The notes beneath the pieces were generated by a model. It was not told the DNA's origin. It saw nothing but the letters and a program-made list of their open reading frames with translations, and made no database searches. From the NCBI GenBank assembly GCA_963971535.1, contig OZ020585.1, positions 160,359,933-160,423,932 of the forward strand: 64,000 bases of DNA. Direction: 5' to 3'. The position numbers and the translations under genes are program-made. Each line of letters opens with the position of its first letter. Within the stretch, counting starts at the first letter, position 1. This stretch comes from Notolepis coatsorum. Taxonomy: Eukaryota > Chordata > Actinopteri > Aulopiformes > Paralepididae. Positions 35,901 through 49,400 of the stretch are shown here, in pieces.

Positions 35901-38900
35901 ACACTACCTTAGGCATACTGCACCTTATGTGGATACTGTGATACTGTGAATAATGTATATTTCAGTGGATACTGTGATACTGTGAATAATGTATATTTCA
36001 GTAGATAGTAAATTATAACACTACCTTATGCATACTGCACCTTATGTGACACTGAATACTGTGAATATATTTTTCAGTTAGTTAGATAGTAAATTATATT
36101 GACATTTGTTTACTACCTGTACCCCCCCCCCCCTTCCCCCATGCTGCTATGATGCCTGAATTTCCCCAAGGGGATCAATAAAGGAATATCTTATCTTAAA
36201 ATAGAGTCCGACCCTAACCTAAAATAGAGTCCGACCCTAACCTAAAATAGAGTCCGACCCTAACCTAAAATAGAGTCCGACCCTAACCTAAAATAGAGTC
36301 CGACCCTAACCTAAAATAGAGTCCGACCCTAACCTAAAATAGAGTCCGACCCTAACCTAAAATAGAGTCCGACCCTAACCTAAAATAGAGTCCGACCCTA
36401 ACCTAAAATAGAGTCCGACCCTAACCTAAAAGAGTCCGACCCTAACCTAAAAGAGTCCGACCCTAACCTAAAAGAGTCCGACCCTAACCTAAAAGAGTCC
36501 GACCCTAACCTAAAATAGAGTCCGACCCTAACCTAAAATAGAGTCCGACCCTAACCTAAAATAGAGTCCGACCCTAACCTAAAATAGAGTCCGACCTAAC
36601 CTAAAATAGAGTCCCACCCTAACCTAAAACAGAGTCCCACCCTCACCTAAAATAGAGAAGATATTCTTTTACTTTGCAGCTTGGCCGTTCAATGACAACC
36701 CAGTTTGATGAGTTTATTCGGACGCCCATTAGCTGTTACCAAGGAAACTACTATTCTTCATATCCAAACATCAAAAACACAGTCTTCTGTCAATGCACCC
36801 AAACCCCCAACCATGGCTCTTACCCTTTACTATCGGGGCTCGGGGGGTAGAGCAGTCGTCTGGTAATCCGGAGGTTCCTGGTTCGATTCCCGTGTCGGAA
36901 GTGTCCCTGAGCAAGACACTTAACCCCTAACTGCTCCCAATGAGCAAGTTGGCACCATTGGTGTGTGAAAATTAGGGATGCACCGAAATTTCGGCTTTCG
37001 GCCGAAAGAGTTTTTTCACCGAAAATATATCACCGAAACAGAAACAACCTGTAACCTAACGCGTGTTGTTGTGATGATGTCGCGCTGTCGGGAGTCGCGC
37101 TGTTTCTATGTAAACTCTGCGTGCAACGCGTCCAATAAATGCGTCTTTAACATCCTTATTTACTATATGCCCGTCGCGGTTAATCACCGAGTGATCTAAT
37201 ATGCATATTCTTCAGAGCGAGAGGGGGGGGGATAGTGTTTCTCACATTGACGCTGTCTGTCGTTGATAATATAATCTTTCTCGAGCATACACGTCGCGCG
37301 TCTACTGTGCCGAGTCAAGAGAGCGCATTCATCTGAGGACTAGAAAGGTGCGCTCAGTAGAGCACAGATGTCCGCCGCGGCAGCCAGAGAAAAGATGGAA
37401 TTAATGTACTGTATGCATTCAGAAGTGCTGAATAAATGTTTTATGGACCCATAATAGTGATTATTTATTATTTAAGTTAAGTTTAGCCATAATCATATAT
37501 TTTTCCATAATCATAATGTTCCACAACATTGGTAAAAAAAAATTCTATTCTATGAATAATTTTCGGCCTTTCGGCATTCGGTTTTCGGCCAACTGTTTTC
37601 TATTTTCGGTATCGGTTTCGGCCAAGAATTTCCCATTCGGTGCATCCCTAGTGAAAATGTGAGGAACACATTGTAATGTGCTTTGGATAAAAGCGCTATA
37701 TAAATGCAGCCATTTACCATTTATCCCCAAATACAATAGAAAATCATGAATTATTAGTAATAAAATCAGTATTTCAGGCTTAAATTAGCTGATTCCTCTA
37801 GTGGAGTAATGTGAAGGGTCCTGCCTCCAATACCGCTTCTGGTCCTGGTTCTGTTCTGGAGTCTCAGAACCTTGGTGCTATCCATATCCGTCTGAATATA
37901 CCTGCATATAATCCTTCTATATACCTACTTATACACCTGCTTATAACCCATATAACTCTGTATGATAGCATGTACAGTAATGCTGTATATACCATGCATA
38001 TAATTTGTACATATCTGTAGATACTATATCTATATGTGTACATACTACATACCTGCATATAATCCTAAATCTGTACATATCCCTTACTACCATAGTGTCT
38101 TTATACCTCTTATCACTGTACATATTAATACTACAACTCTGTACATACATCTGATTAGCACTATTACTCAGTAGTACTAATTTATATATTTTATACCCAG
38201 TTTAATCACCTGTATATTACTATTGCACTTTACTGTTACATTTACACTCTGGTTGGATGACAAACCTATTTTCGTTGTACTGTACTTGTGCTGTATGATG
38301 ACAATACATTTGAATGTAATCTAGGAGACGGTAGGAGATGTGATAACTTCACTAACAGAATTCAGGACAATGTCGTCATAACATCAAGTTCTTCTCTGTC
38401 GTCTGTTCCCTCCTCCCAGTTACGTGCTGGTCGACAACTTCCAGAGAGGGATCTTCAAATGGCCGTTGGTGTTTGGCTGGAGCACTTTAACGGAAGACCA
38501 CATCAAGAAGAACAACATGAGCGTCTCAGATCCCATCAGGTAACACCTGTGATACATGAGGGTGTCAGATCCCATCAGGTACTAGGGGTGCACCGATATG
38601 AAAATTGGCCACCGATACCGATACCGATTGTTCAACTAACACAATCGGCCGATACCGATACTTGTGGCAAAAAATAAGTATTTTAAATTTTTTTTAATAT
38701 TTTCTTTAATTTTTTTTTTTTATTTTTTTTTATGAAACTACTGTATATTTGTATGTGTGTTTGTATTTGTAGGCCTCTTTACTTACTTAAAAAAAGGAAA
38801 CATCAAGAAATATGTTTATGGTATCACTGATCCCTCTCCCAGTATCGTCTGGCGGCCTGCAGAGGGATACTATTTTCTCAACCAGAGCTTTCAACCAATG

Positions 38901-41900
38901 CAATGGAACCATTCTGGCGGCCTGCAGCGGGATACTATTCTCTCAACCAGAGCTTTCAACCAATGCAATGGAACCATTTTGATTGACAGTCGATTCGGCC
39001 AATTACGCCACACCGCTAGCACCCACCTCCTGCTGTTCTTACCACCAATCGGCAAGCGTTTATTCATTTTCTACTTCGGGGCATGCCGCCATTGATCTGC
39101 TTGCGAGAATGCGAGTCAAACTCAGAACCACAACAAGCTAATACGTTAGCTGCCCGGCAGTGCCCGCCGACCAGCGCGCTCCACAGGATGGCCAAACGAG
39201 ACACAATGATTTTACTGCAACAAATGTTATAATAAAACAAAGCCTTTCTATACATTTGTCTGGTTGAAAACTTTATTAACAGATTGCAGAATGTGTAGTT
39301 GGGTACGGAATGAGCAACGGAATGGAACCGAGCTATGAACGGCTTGCTTGCTATCTTCGGGTAAATACTATGCTGATGTAATTGAACGTGTAACTAACTA
39401 TATAACGTTAATGCCACAAAACGAATGTTTGTGTCATTTTAACAGCAGATACTTTCTTAAATGCCATCCTCCCGACAGAGCGGTGTTGATGGGGAGCTCT
39501 GATGGGTTCCCTTGGTTGTGTTATTAGCATTGAACAGCTAACCGAAAGCTAGCGTTAACTAATGTTAAAGGTTTAGCCATAACGTTACGTTCGCTAAAGT
39601 TGGGGCTATTCATAATCCAGCAATAATGGCTGCAGACCTGCAAGCAAAGTACAGCAAGTTGGCAAAGGAGTATTCCAACGTAAATCACATTTTCACCAGT
39701 AACGTTAGTCTTCTGCCTCCCGGCTATGAACGGACTCGGAGTAATGCCTTGCTGCTATGGGTAATAATAATATGCTGATGTTATTGTCCGTGTAACACTA
39801 ACTATATAACGTTAATGCCACAAAACGAATGCCTTGTTAATCATAAATAGTAACTTTGATGCAGTAGCTTGTGTGTGTGTGTGGGGGACAGCGGGCGTTG
39901 TGCAGGTAGGTCGCGAGTGAATTCTATTTTTTTTTGCCTTTTGACGCTACACAAATTGATGGTTAGTTATCGGCGACTGCTATCGGCACATTTGAGCTTA
40001 TCGGCCGATAGGCCGATAGCAGTCAACAAGGCACTTATCGGCCGATACCGATACCCGACCGATATATCGGTGCACCCCTATCAGGTACTGTCAGTAACAC
40101 TGTGATACATGAGGGTGTCAGATCCCATCAGGTACTGTCAGTAACACTGTGATACATGAGGGTTTCAGATCCCATCAGGTACTGTCAGTAACACTGTGAT
40201 ACATGAGGGTGTCAGATCCCATCAGCTACTGTCAGTAACACTGTGATACATGAGGGTGTCAGATCCCATCCGGTACCTTCAGTAACACTGTGATACATGA
40301 GGGTGTCAGATCCCATCCGGTACCTTCAGTAACACTGTGATACATGAGGGTGTCAGATCCCATCCGGTACTTTCAGTAACACTGATACATGAGGGTTTCA
40401 GATCCAATCAGGTACTGTCAGTAACACTGTGATACATGAGGGTTTCAGATCCCACCCCGTACTGTCAGTAACACTGTGATACATGAGGGTGTCAGATCCC
40501 ATCCGGTACCTTCAGTAACACTGTGATACATGAGGGTGGCAGATCCCATCCGGTACCTTCAGTAACACTGTGATACATGAGGGTTTCAGATCCCATCCGG
40601 TACGCGTGTATGCTTTCCCCAACTCAGTTGTGTTTCCGCGTTCCCGTTTTGCGCTCTGATTGGCCAGGTCATGTGACATGTGCGCCAAACGTGGGACAGC
40701 AAGTTATGCGCCTATTTCCGGGTCTAACAGCCTGCAAACTACCTGGCATTCTATCGCCATGCTCTAAGACAAACTCTAACCTTAACCAACTTCGAAAGAG
40801 TGCCTAAGCTTAACCGGCGAAAGAAGGGCAGGCGTTCTATCGCCATGCTCTAAGACAAACTCTAACCTTAACCAACTTCGAAAGAGCGCCTAAGCTTAAC
40901 CAGTGTAGAAACTTGCGGTCCCACGATTGGCGCACATGTCACATGACTAGAAACGTGCGGGCCAATCAGACGCGGAAACACAACTGCGTTGGGTAAAGTA
41001 TTCACGCATCCGGTACCTTCAGTAACACTGTGATACATGAGGGTATTACACACATCAGGAATATAATCCTAGCATGGAGTCACATCCCCTTCTTCATGTC
41101 TCAAGGCTGCATCTCCTTCTCACTGTCTGTTTCATGACTGAAGGATCGAAGACGTCAAATAAATAAGGATAGTTGTTTTCACCTAGTCAGCATATTTCAT
41201 GAACAATACAAATGTAGCTAGTCCATTAGTACATGGTAGTAATACCACTGTAAACTCAGGATTACAGGTGCAGTATCGGGAAAGGGGGTTTGTTTATATT
41301 TGCATAACCTGCGATTAGTGTAGAAAATGTATCATTCTGAGGTGCCGTGAACCAAACGTAGTCCTTCTTTGACTGTTGGTGAACAGAACTGCTGTCGTTG
41401 TAAAGAACCGCAGTGAAACAGCAACTTTTCAGGCAGGACCCAGTGTCCCCCTAAGGATCTGTTTATTCAGTTGTAAACCCTTTACAGCATAGGTGTCAAA
41501 AGCATGGCCCGCGGGCCAAATGTGGCCCGCCACGTCATTTGATGTGGCCCCCCAAGAGCCCTGGTAAAAAAAAATAGAGAAAAAAAATTTAAACATCAAT
41601 CTTGGGTTAAAAAATAGCGGCGTTAAAATAATTGTGGGTTAATGAGTTAATCAAGCTTTAACTTTGACAGCCTTAGTTATTACACATTCTTACACATACA
41701 TGTATGTTGAACATCTGAGGTATTGATGAAGTAACAAAGGAAAAAAGCCAAAAGCACTTACTCCTCAGACATTCTTTGACAATTTTACAGCCCAAAATAC
41801 AAAAAAGATCCAGGCGGAATAGGTAACAAAGGGTTGAAGAAATATTGTCTGAACTGTCGGATGCAAACTGGCTGTGTGACATAACCGAGCATCTCGCTCA

Positions 41901-44900
41901 ATTGAATAAGAAGCTGTAGGGAAGCAAACAAGTCCCACCCAAAACTTGACCAATATAGTTGTGAACTGAGCCAACCCTTATTTAGTTATTTTTGAGTACA
42001 GTTACAGTTGTGTGTTCATGCAGACACATAATAGCAATTTCATTACGAATTGAAAATGGGGGACCCTGATGTAAACAAGTCGAAAGTCTTTCTCTGGTCT
42101 GCATCCCCTTAACAATTGTGTGTATTGAGCTGTACTGTACTGTACCCATTCTGCAATCTGTTAATTAAAGTTAATTAAACTATCTTCCATTAGTTGGATG
42201 TATGGCCTCTGCAAGGTTGTGTGCAGCCATTTGTTTTTGTAACATCTGCTACATCTGTCCCACGTGTTCTTTGCAGCTCACAGTTGTTAGTTCTGCCCCT
42301 CTTGACTGTGACAAAAAGGTTTTGAACAAACTTAATGTCATAGCTTGTATTTGATGATATTCTTCTTTGTTATTTACTTGAATGGTTTGATCATTGATTG
42401 ATGGAGTAATATGGGATTCTGATAAACTAAAATTACATGTTAAAATAACATAAGCTAACATATATTTTTACATCTATGCAAATGCATATGCAATATGTAT
42501 AACTTGAATAAGTAATAAATACAGAAACAACATGTTTAACAATATGTAAATGAGTAGCTACATTTATTTTACATTACATTAACATTTATACGGTCTTTGG
42601 CCCTTTGAGGGCAACCATAATGCTGATGTGGCCCTCTGTGAAAATGAGTTTGACACCCCTGCTTTACAGCCTTTAAATAACCCTTTACAGCCTTAAGATA
42701 ACCTGTTACATCATTTAAATAACCCTTTACAGCCTTTAAATAACCCTTACAGCCTTGTTTCTTTAACAAAATGGGTTGCAGGCCCTCGTCTGGTAGATCA
42801 GTAATATGTTTTAATGAGCCTGGGTCACATGACAACAGTAGTAATATGTGTTAATGAGCCTGGGTCACATGACAACAGTAGTAATATTTTTGAAAATCTA
42901 ATTTCGGTCCCTGATTGAAAGGTTTGAGAAACTATCCTTTTAGAACAGACAGAATTACCAGCATTCTAGTTTCTTCTCTTTTGTCCTGAAAAGAGTGAGT
43001 GTTGTTGATGTTTTGTGTACTTATTATATTTATACTTACTAATTATACCCAAAAAAAAGAGCGCTGATGGAGATGGTCGCAGTCTTTCAAGCTCTCACTC
43101 AACCTTGCGTTTTGCTATGTTTTTTTACTATACCATTCTTGTATTCATTGATGGTTCTTGATTGTGCACTGTTGAGTCTGAGCTCGAAACACAAGAATGT
43201 CAGTACCTGCAATGCCCCCTGTATTGTTGTGTATTTGACAAATGAAGAACTTGAACACAACCCTCTCTTCGACCCTACAGATGTCCAGTTATGGCCGGAG
43301 GTCTCTTCTCTATCGACAAGAAGTACTTCTATGAGCTGGGAGCATACGATCCTGGACTGGATGTGTGGGGGGGTGAGAACATGGAGATCTCATTCAAGGT
43401 AAATCAACATAAACAGAAGCTGATGTTGACGTCAGACTCCTTCAAGTCCACGGCTTTCTGGGCCATTTAGTGAATTCATATTCACTAAATGGCCCAGAAA
43501 GCCGTTCATAAATATCTCTGCGCATCCCGGCGGAAAACCGGATGAATTAGACGCGAGGAAATAATGTGTCATGAAAGCGTTGTAGTCCTAAGACAGAGGA
43601 GACCCAGGGCTTTCAATGGACATCGAAATTTCATAAAACTACACTACCCAGCTCACACCAGCCGCTGTCAAAGCTGCTGAAAATATTTTTTGCGAAAGAT
43701 TCTGACGTTATTTTTGTGATTATATCTCACGGGTCGGACAAACCTGTACGTTATTGCCATAAAATAGGCCGTAGTTTGTTCTTTACATTTCTGTGAACAT
43801 CTAGGAAAAAACTTCTCAATCTGCGGAACTATTTACATAATAAAAATTCACGGTTTTTGCTGCCCTGTCAGGGATGCCTGGTGGTACTAAATCCAGATTG
43901 AACTCTGCCATTGGAAAGAGGAGATTTGGCCCGATCCATAGATGTATGACTTGGCCATAATAAGGTCATTTATAGGCCTGATATTCTATATTCTATATTC
44001 ATATTTCAAATTGCATGGGTCCGGGTGGCAAAAAGAGAGTACACCACAGAGAGGTAATACACCACAGTAGGGCTGCACGATTCTTGCTCAAATGTGAATC
44101 ACGGTTTTTCTCTAAGCATTGAGATCACGATTCTCTCACACGATTCTTATTTTTTCAATAAAATCATTTATTGCACTCTTTCTTAACACTTTGACGACCG
44201 ATGGGCTTAGTCTAATTAGGTAGTGGCTAGAGGACCGGGGAATGTAAACAAACATGTGGGTTTTCTAACCGCTATATCTATACTTTATAGTGTTGCTATC
44301 TGTCCATTCTCATTGTCAATTGAGTGCATAAACCGTCCCTTCAGAATGGCTTAAAGAAAATAAAAACCATCGGTAGGTTGTCATTTTATAGCGCCGTGAA
44401 TATAAGCTTTATCGCAGATTTCGTATCATCTATTTTCTGGAAAGCTAGTTATAGAGCTAAAGGCTACTAACGTTATATTCAACGGCATTTCCGTTGTATA
44501 TATGCTAATGAAATAACAAACTGCTTATGATCCGGACTATCCCAGAGCATCTATGGATGAAAGGGGGGCGGCGGGGGACGTCGATAGTATTATCGATTAC
44601 CAATACAGTGTCCGTGTAAGTAGCCACATTCACAGATCGATTGCTAGCGTTGCACAGCAAGCTCCAATCCGGCTATAAATTAGGTGATAAATGTCTTACC
44701 GTCAGCCCGTGTGATACCCGGCAGCATTTCCCCGTTATCGATCGGCATCTGGTAGATCGATATGTCCATTGGTTGATGATACATCCCCTTATTCCATGGT
44801 GAAATCTCCGCTTCGAAACGTGATACACGGTGCATGCTGTTGGTTTGTGATCAGAGTAATATGATACTCCGTTGGAGGGTAAAAAAAAATTCCATTTGCC

Positions 44901-46373
44901 CACAATGATAGTGCAGCGATGGCGCCCCTAAGAGGATCTGGCCGGTATTGCATGTTGCCGATTCCACAGAGGCGGGTAGATCTGCAGAGACGATCGGGGA
45001 TCTTGATCTGGTTATTAATATGGAATAAAACAATAACAACTTGCCACGGCTATATACGTGCCTCTGGTCCACAACGCATGGCACCGAAACACGTATATAT
45101 ATATGTGGCTGGTCCTTAAAGTGTTAAACAAACAACATATCAAATTGTTTGACTTAAACTTAAAAGTATCTTGTAACACAATAACTCAAGTCAGAATCGT
45201 CATCATTTAAAAAAGTTAAGTAAAAAGTTAAAAAAAGAGAATTGTATAAAAAAAAAACGTCATTTAGAAATGAGATTGCATAGGTCTATGAATCGAGATC
45301 GTGATTTTTTTTTCGATTAATCGTGCAGCCCTACACCACAGAGAGTACACCACAGAGGGATAACACAAAGGTCATTCACCTGCTTTGTCATTGTGAACAG
45401 ATCTGGATGTGCGGCGGTGAGATCGAGATCATCCCCTGCTCCCGGGTCGGACACATCTTCCGTGGCCAGAACCCCTACAAGTTCCCCAAGGACCGGCAGA
45501 AGACTGTGGAGCGGAACCTGGCGCGCGTGGCGGAGGTCTGGCTGGACGACTACAAGGACCTGTTCTACGGACACGGGTACCACCACCTGCTGGACAAGAG
45601 AGTGGACATCGGAGACCTGGCGCAGCAGACGCAGCTGAGGAAGACGCTGGGCTGCAAGAGCTTCAAGTGGTACCTGGACAACGTCTACCCCGACATGGAT
45701 GCCCCTCTGGCCAAAGCCCAGGGCCTGGTAGGTGCATTCACTAACAATGCAAGGGAGGCTGCGCTCTGTTATTCTTAGAACCGCTTCTGGTTTTTGGTAA
45801 CTAGTTCCAAGTTAGTAAAATACCCACATTTGTTTAAAGGGGACATGCATTGCTATTCCTTGCACTATTTGGGCAACTTTACACAATTCCTGTGAGTCTA
45901 TTGAACACATCTGTAAGGTTTATTTAAAAACAAATCATTGTTTTATATTTCTAATGGAGTACTCAAAAGCATCATTTTCCAGCCGCAGGATTTCAGGCTG
46001 TTATTGGATGGGCCCATAAGCGCTTTCAGTGACAGTCACCCACACAGCGTAATAAATACGAGAGAGAGCGAGAGAGAGAGAGATGCCCGACACACACGCA
46101 GTCAAGTTTGTGTGTGTCCCCGACGAGGGAGAGAGATGGCGCACACACATTTACACACACTTCTGCAGTCCCTCCCGCCGTCTCTCTCTATCTCTCTCTC
46201 CTCGCTCGTTCTCTGCCTGTCAAACCCCGTTTGAGGAAGTGTCTGGTTACACTATGCCTACGTCCCCGACACACACGCAGTCAAGTTTGTGTGTGTGTGT
46301 GTGTCCGACGAGGGAGAGAGATGGCGCACACACATTTACACACACTTCTGCAGTCCCTCCCGCCGTCCCTCTC

Positions 46374-46415
<42 letters not shown>

Positions 46416-49400
46416 CCTCTCGCTTGTTCTCTGCCTGTCAAACCCCGTTTGAGGAAGTGTCGGGTTACACTGCACTACAACCATAGAGGGGGCGTTACTG
46501 CAAATCAGTGCTATATTCACGTCAGGAATACCGTCAAATCAGAACGGCTTAGTTGAGTAAGGGGAGATCTCGTGAACTCGAGACTAGACTGATGAGTCAA
46601 TATGGTAATTAGAGACACAGACCCATTGATACTAACCCCTATTGCTATAAAACTGGTAAATACTGAAAAAAGCCATTTATAATGCATATCCCCTTTAAGA
46701 TACTTGTCTGAACAAGATAAGATAATTATAATTAGTGATGCACGATATATCGGCCGATATGGTAATTTTTTTACCCATCGGTATCGGTCCGATATCAAGA
46801 TAGGGCCGATATAAAAAATAAATTATAATTTAATATTTTCTTTTAAATATTTTTTTTACATGTTTTGGTATTTGGTAATAGTTTCAAAATATCAGTAATT
46901 TCTGAAAATAAGTTACAAAAGTTAAAAAAATAAATGCGTTTTGGAAAATAGCTCTTTATTTGATTATCATAAAAAAGTTTTCTATACAGAGATATCGACA
47001 TCGGTAAATATCAGTATCGGCGAGAACAGCAATATTAATATCGGTTATCGGTATCGGCCACAATTTTCACATTGGTGCATCACTAATAATAATAATATCT
47101 TAAATGTATATACCGCCTTTCAGGAGAACCAAGGCGATTAACAGGAGAGGGGGCAGCTAGGGGAAGGGGAACAGGGAACAACGTAACAACTAAATCAAAA
47201 GGAAAGAAATTGATATGACTATTAGATTATATTAGATTAAAATGTATTTTTATCATACAGCACAAGTACAGTACAACAAAAAGATGTTTGGCATCCAACC
47301 AGAGTGCAAATATAACCGTAAAGTGCAATAGTTGTACTATTAATATGTACAGGTATAAAGACACTATGGTAGTAAGTCATACTGGCCAGCAACGTAACTA
47401 GTAAGAGTAGGTAAGGGATATGTACATATATAGATATAGTATCTACAGATATGTAAAAAGGATTATATGCACGTATACAGACAGATGTGGATAAATATAT
47501 ATATATGGTATCTACCCCCCCCCCCCCCCCTCTTTCATCTACAACTTCCTTCAATCCCAGTATTAACACCTTGAGTGCCAGCAGGGGGCGCACGATTTAG
47601 CGCTTGAGTGCCAGCGCTGTAGTCAATGGGAGGGCGAGCACATTTGCAAACGCATAAAATATATCTTAAATTATGGCTATGTGTCTAATACGCCCGTCGC
47701 TTATCAATGACTTGTTTGCAGTCAACATTGTCGAAACTGATTGTTTTTTAATCGGTACATTTCCGTTTTATACCATTTTGAAAAACGTTTGTTTTTGGAA
47801 ACTTCCAGAAAAAAAGGTGATTCTGCAGGAATCGTGCTTTAGTGGAATACACAAAACACGTTGTCATTTTTCGGCCTATTTAAGAATCGTTTTCAAATAA
47901 ACGCTAGGTTATCGATAGTATATGTACGTACTTATGCACGCTAGAGAAGCGGGCTGAAAAATCTATCTTATTTCCTGATCAGCACACACACACACACACA
48001 TATGGGACACGCTGAGATATAGGTGAAAAAAACTCTGATTATCCCAAGACTGGTAAAATAGATTCCTTACCTCAGATCAGATGTTCTCCAAAAAGATTAT
48101 TCCAATTCCTCATCGCCATTCCAAATATCGATCGTGTTTATTGATCCAACGCTGGGTACTGGAAACACATATTCCACGCTGTTCTGCGGCTCGGCAATGA
48201 ATGGGATCGTCTCCGGTTACATGCCTGACAAGTAAAATGTGGATTCTGGACTATTTTTTTCCCATCCATTTCATTCAGTCCAATCCAATGGGTGCAATAC
48301 CATCCGGAGAGACGATAGGGGGTGGTATTTTCCCTGTTCGAGCTCCGATAGATCCCCAATGGTAACGTGAGGCTAGATTGATGAAAAATGAATGGAAATC
48401 GATAATTATGATTAAATAACGAGATTTCTTGTTCTTGGCACTCAACGCATGGCATGAACTAACATGATTTCTCGTGGCTGGCACTCAAAGTGTTAAAGGG
48501 ACAGTTCACCCAAAATTATAATAAAAAAAGCGGGAATTCTTGTCCGAATATAAGTCCCTATAATAAGTAAATGAATGTGTGCAAAACTTTTTAGAGTTTT
48601 TGGATGTATGCGAGATTATGTGCAAAATAAATTAGCGTTGTTGTTTTTTGGTGAAGTGCTCCTTTAAGACGTCTTCTATCTAGAAAGACACTTTTCCGTC
48701 CTGAGAAGAGTGTTGTCTCTGCTCAGCGCTCCTGAGAGAATGCAAACCAGACACAGAGGCTGATTGTGAACTGAACAATGAACTCTGTCTCTCAGGGCCT
48801 GAGAGTTCTCCGTCAGGATCTACTGAGGGACATGAAGAACGTGTATCTGCCTGGTGTCAACGTGGTTAACATCACTAGTGACTAGTAACTAGACTAGTAA
48901 ACAATGTTGCTAAGCTCTGTTAACATTACTTTAGTGACTAGTAAACACTGTTGCTAAGCTCTGTTAACATCACTAGTAACTAGACTAGTAAACAATGTTG
49001 CTGTGCTCTGTTCTTCCAGCTGTGTGATTATGTAAAAGTCATTCATGCTAGGTATATAATACTCCTGCCATTGTCCTTGACCAAGGTACTGGCATTACAA
49101 CTGGAGTTGGTCCCTTGACCAAGGTACTGGCATTACAACTGGAATTGGTCTCTTGACCAAAGTACTGGCATTACAACTGGAGTTGGTCTCTTGACCAAGG
49201 TACTGGCATTATAACTGGAGTTGGTCTCGTGACCAAGGTACTGGCATTATAACTGCAGTTGGTCATTGGGTGTCGCACTGTGTGGCTGCCCACTGCTCCT
49301 AAATAGTTCTGAGGTCAAATGTAAAGGATGTATTTCCCCAAGGATTTAATAAAGGTTCAACTTAACACCTTAACATGTTCTTTTTTATGATTATATTTTC

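Larger units (their letters stand above)
38510..41045. repeat. 47-bp minisatellite built from an exon-intron border (interrupted)
   Basis: The unit GTCAGATCCCATCAGGTACT / GTCAGTAACACTGTGATACATGAGG repeats about 13 times. The first unit is the last bases of the exon ending 38539 (TCTCAGATCCCATCAG) plus its GTAACACC donor. Later units at 38565, 40109, 40157, 40205, 40257, 40304, 40351, 40398, 40447, 40493, 40541 and 40587 keep most of CATCAGGTAC or CATCCGGTAC. It is broken by the hAT 38583-40080 and the MITE 40604-41007. Confidence 0.9.

Noticed and set aside
36198-36655. Interstitial telomere
   Set aside because: The unit is a 23-bp minisatellite that merely contains CCCTAA; there are no pure hexamer tracts.
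46083-46556. Open frames with long Ser-Leu runs
   Set aside because: They are translations of CA, GA and CT microsatellites inside the Kolobok-like element.
48797-48880. Possible extra exon reading [20 protein letters not shown] after a ctctcag acceptor
   Set aside because: The exons at 45401-45727 and 49404-49484 join in phase 0 with the lectin domain intact, and this piece does not match the family. It also lacks a clear donor before its stop. It could at most be a rare alternative exon.
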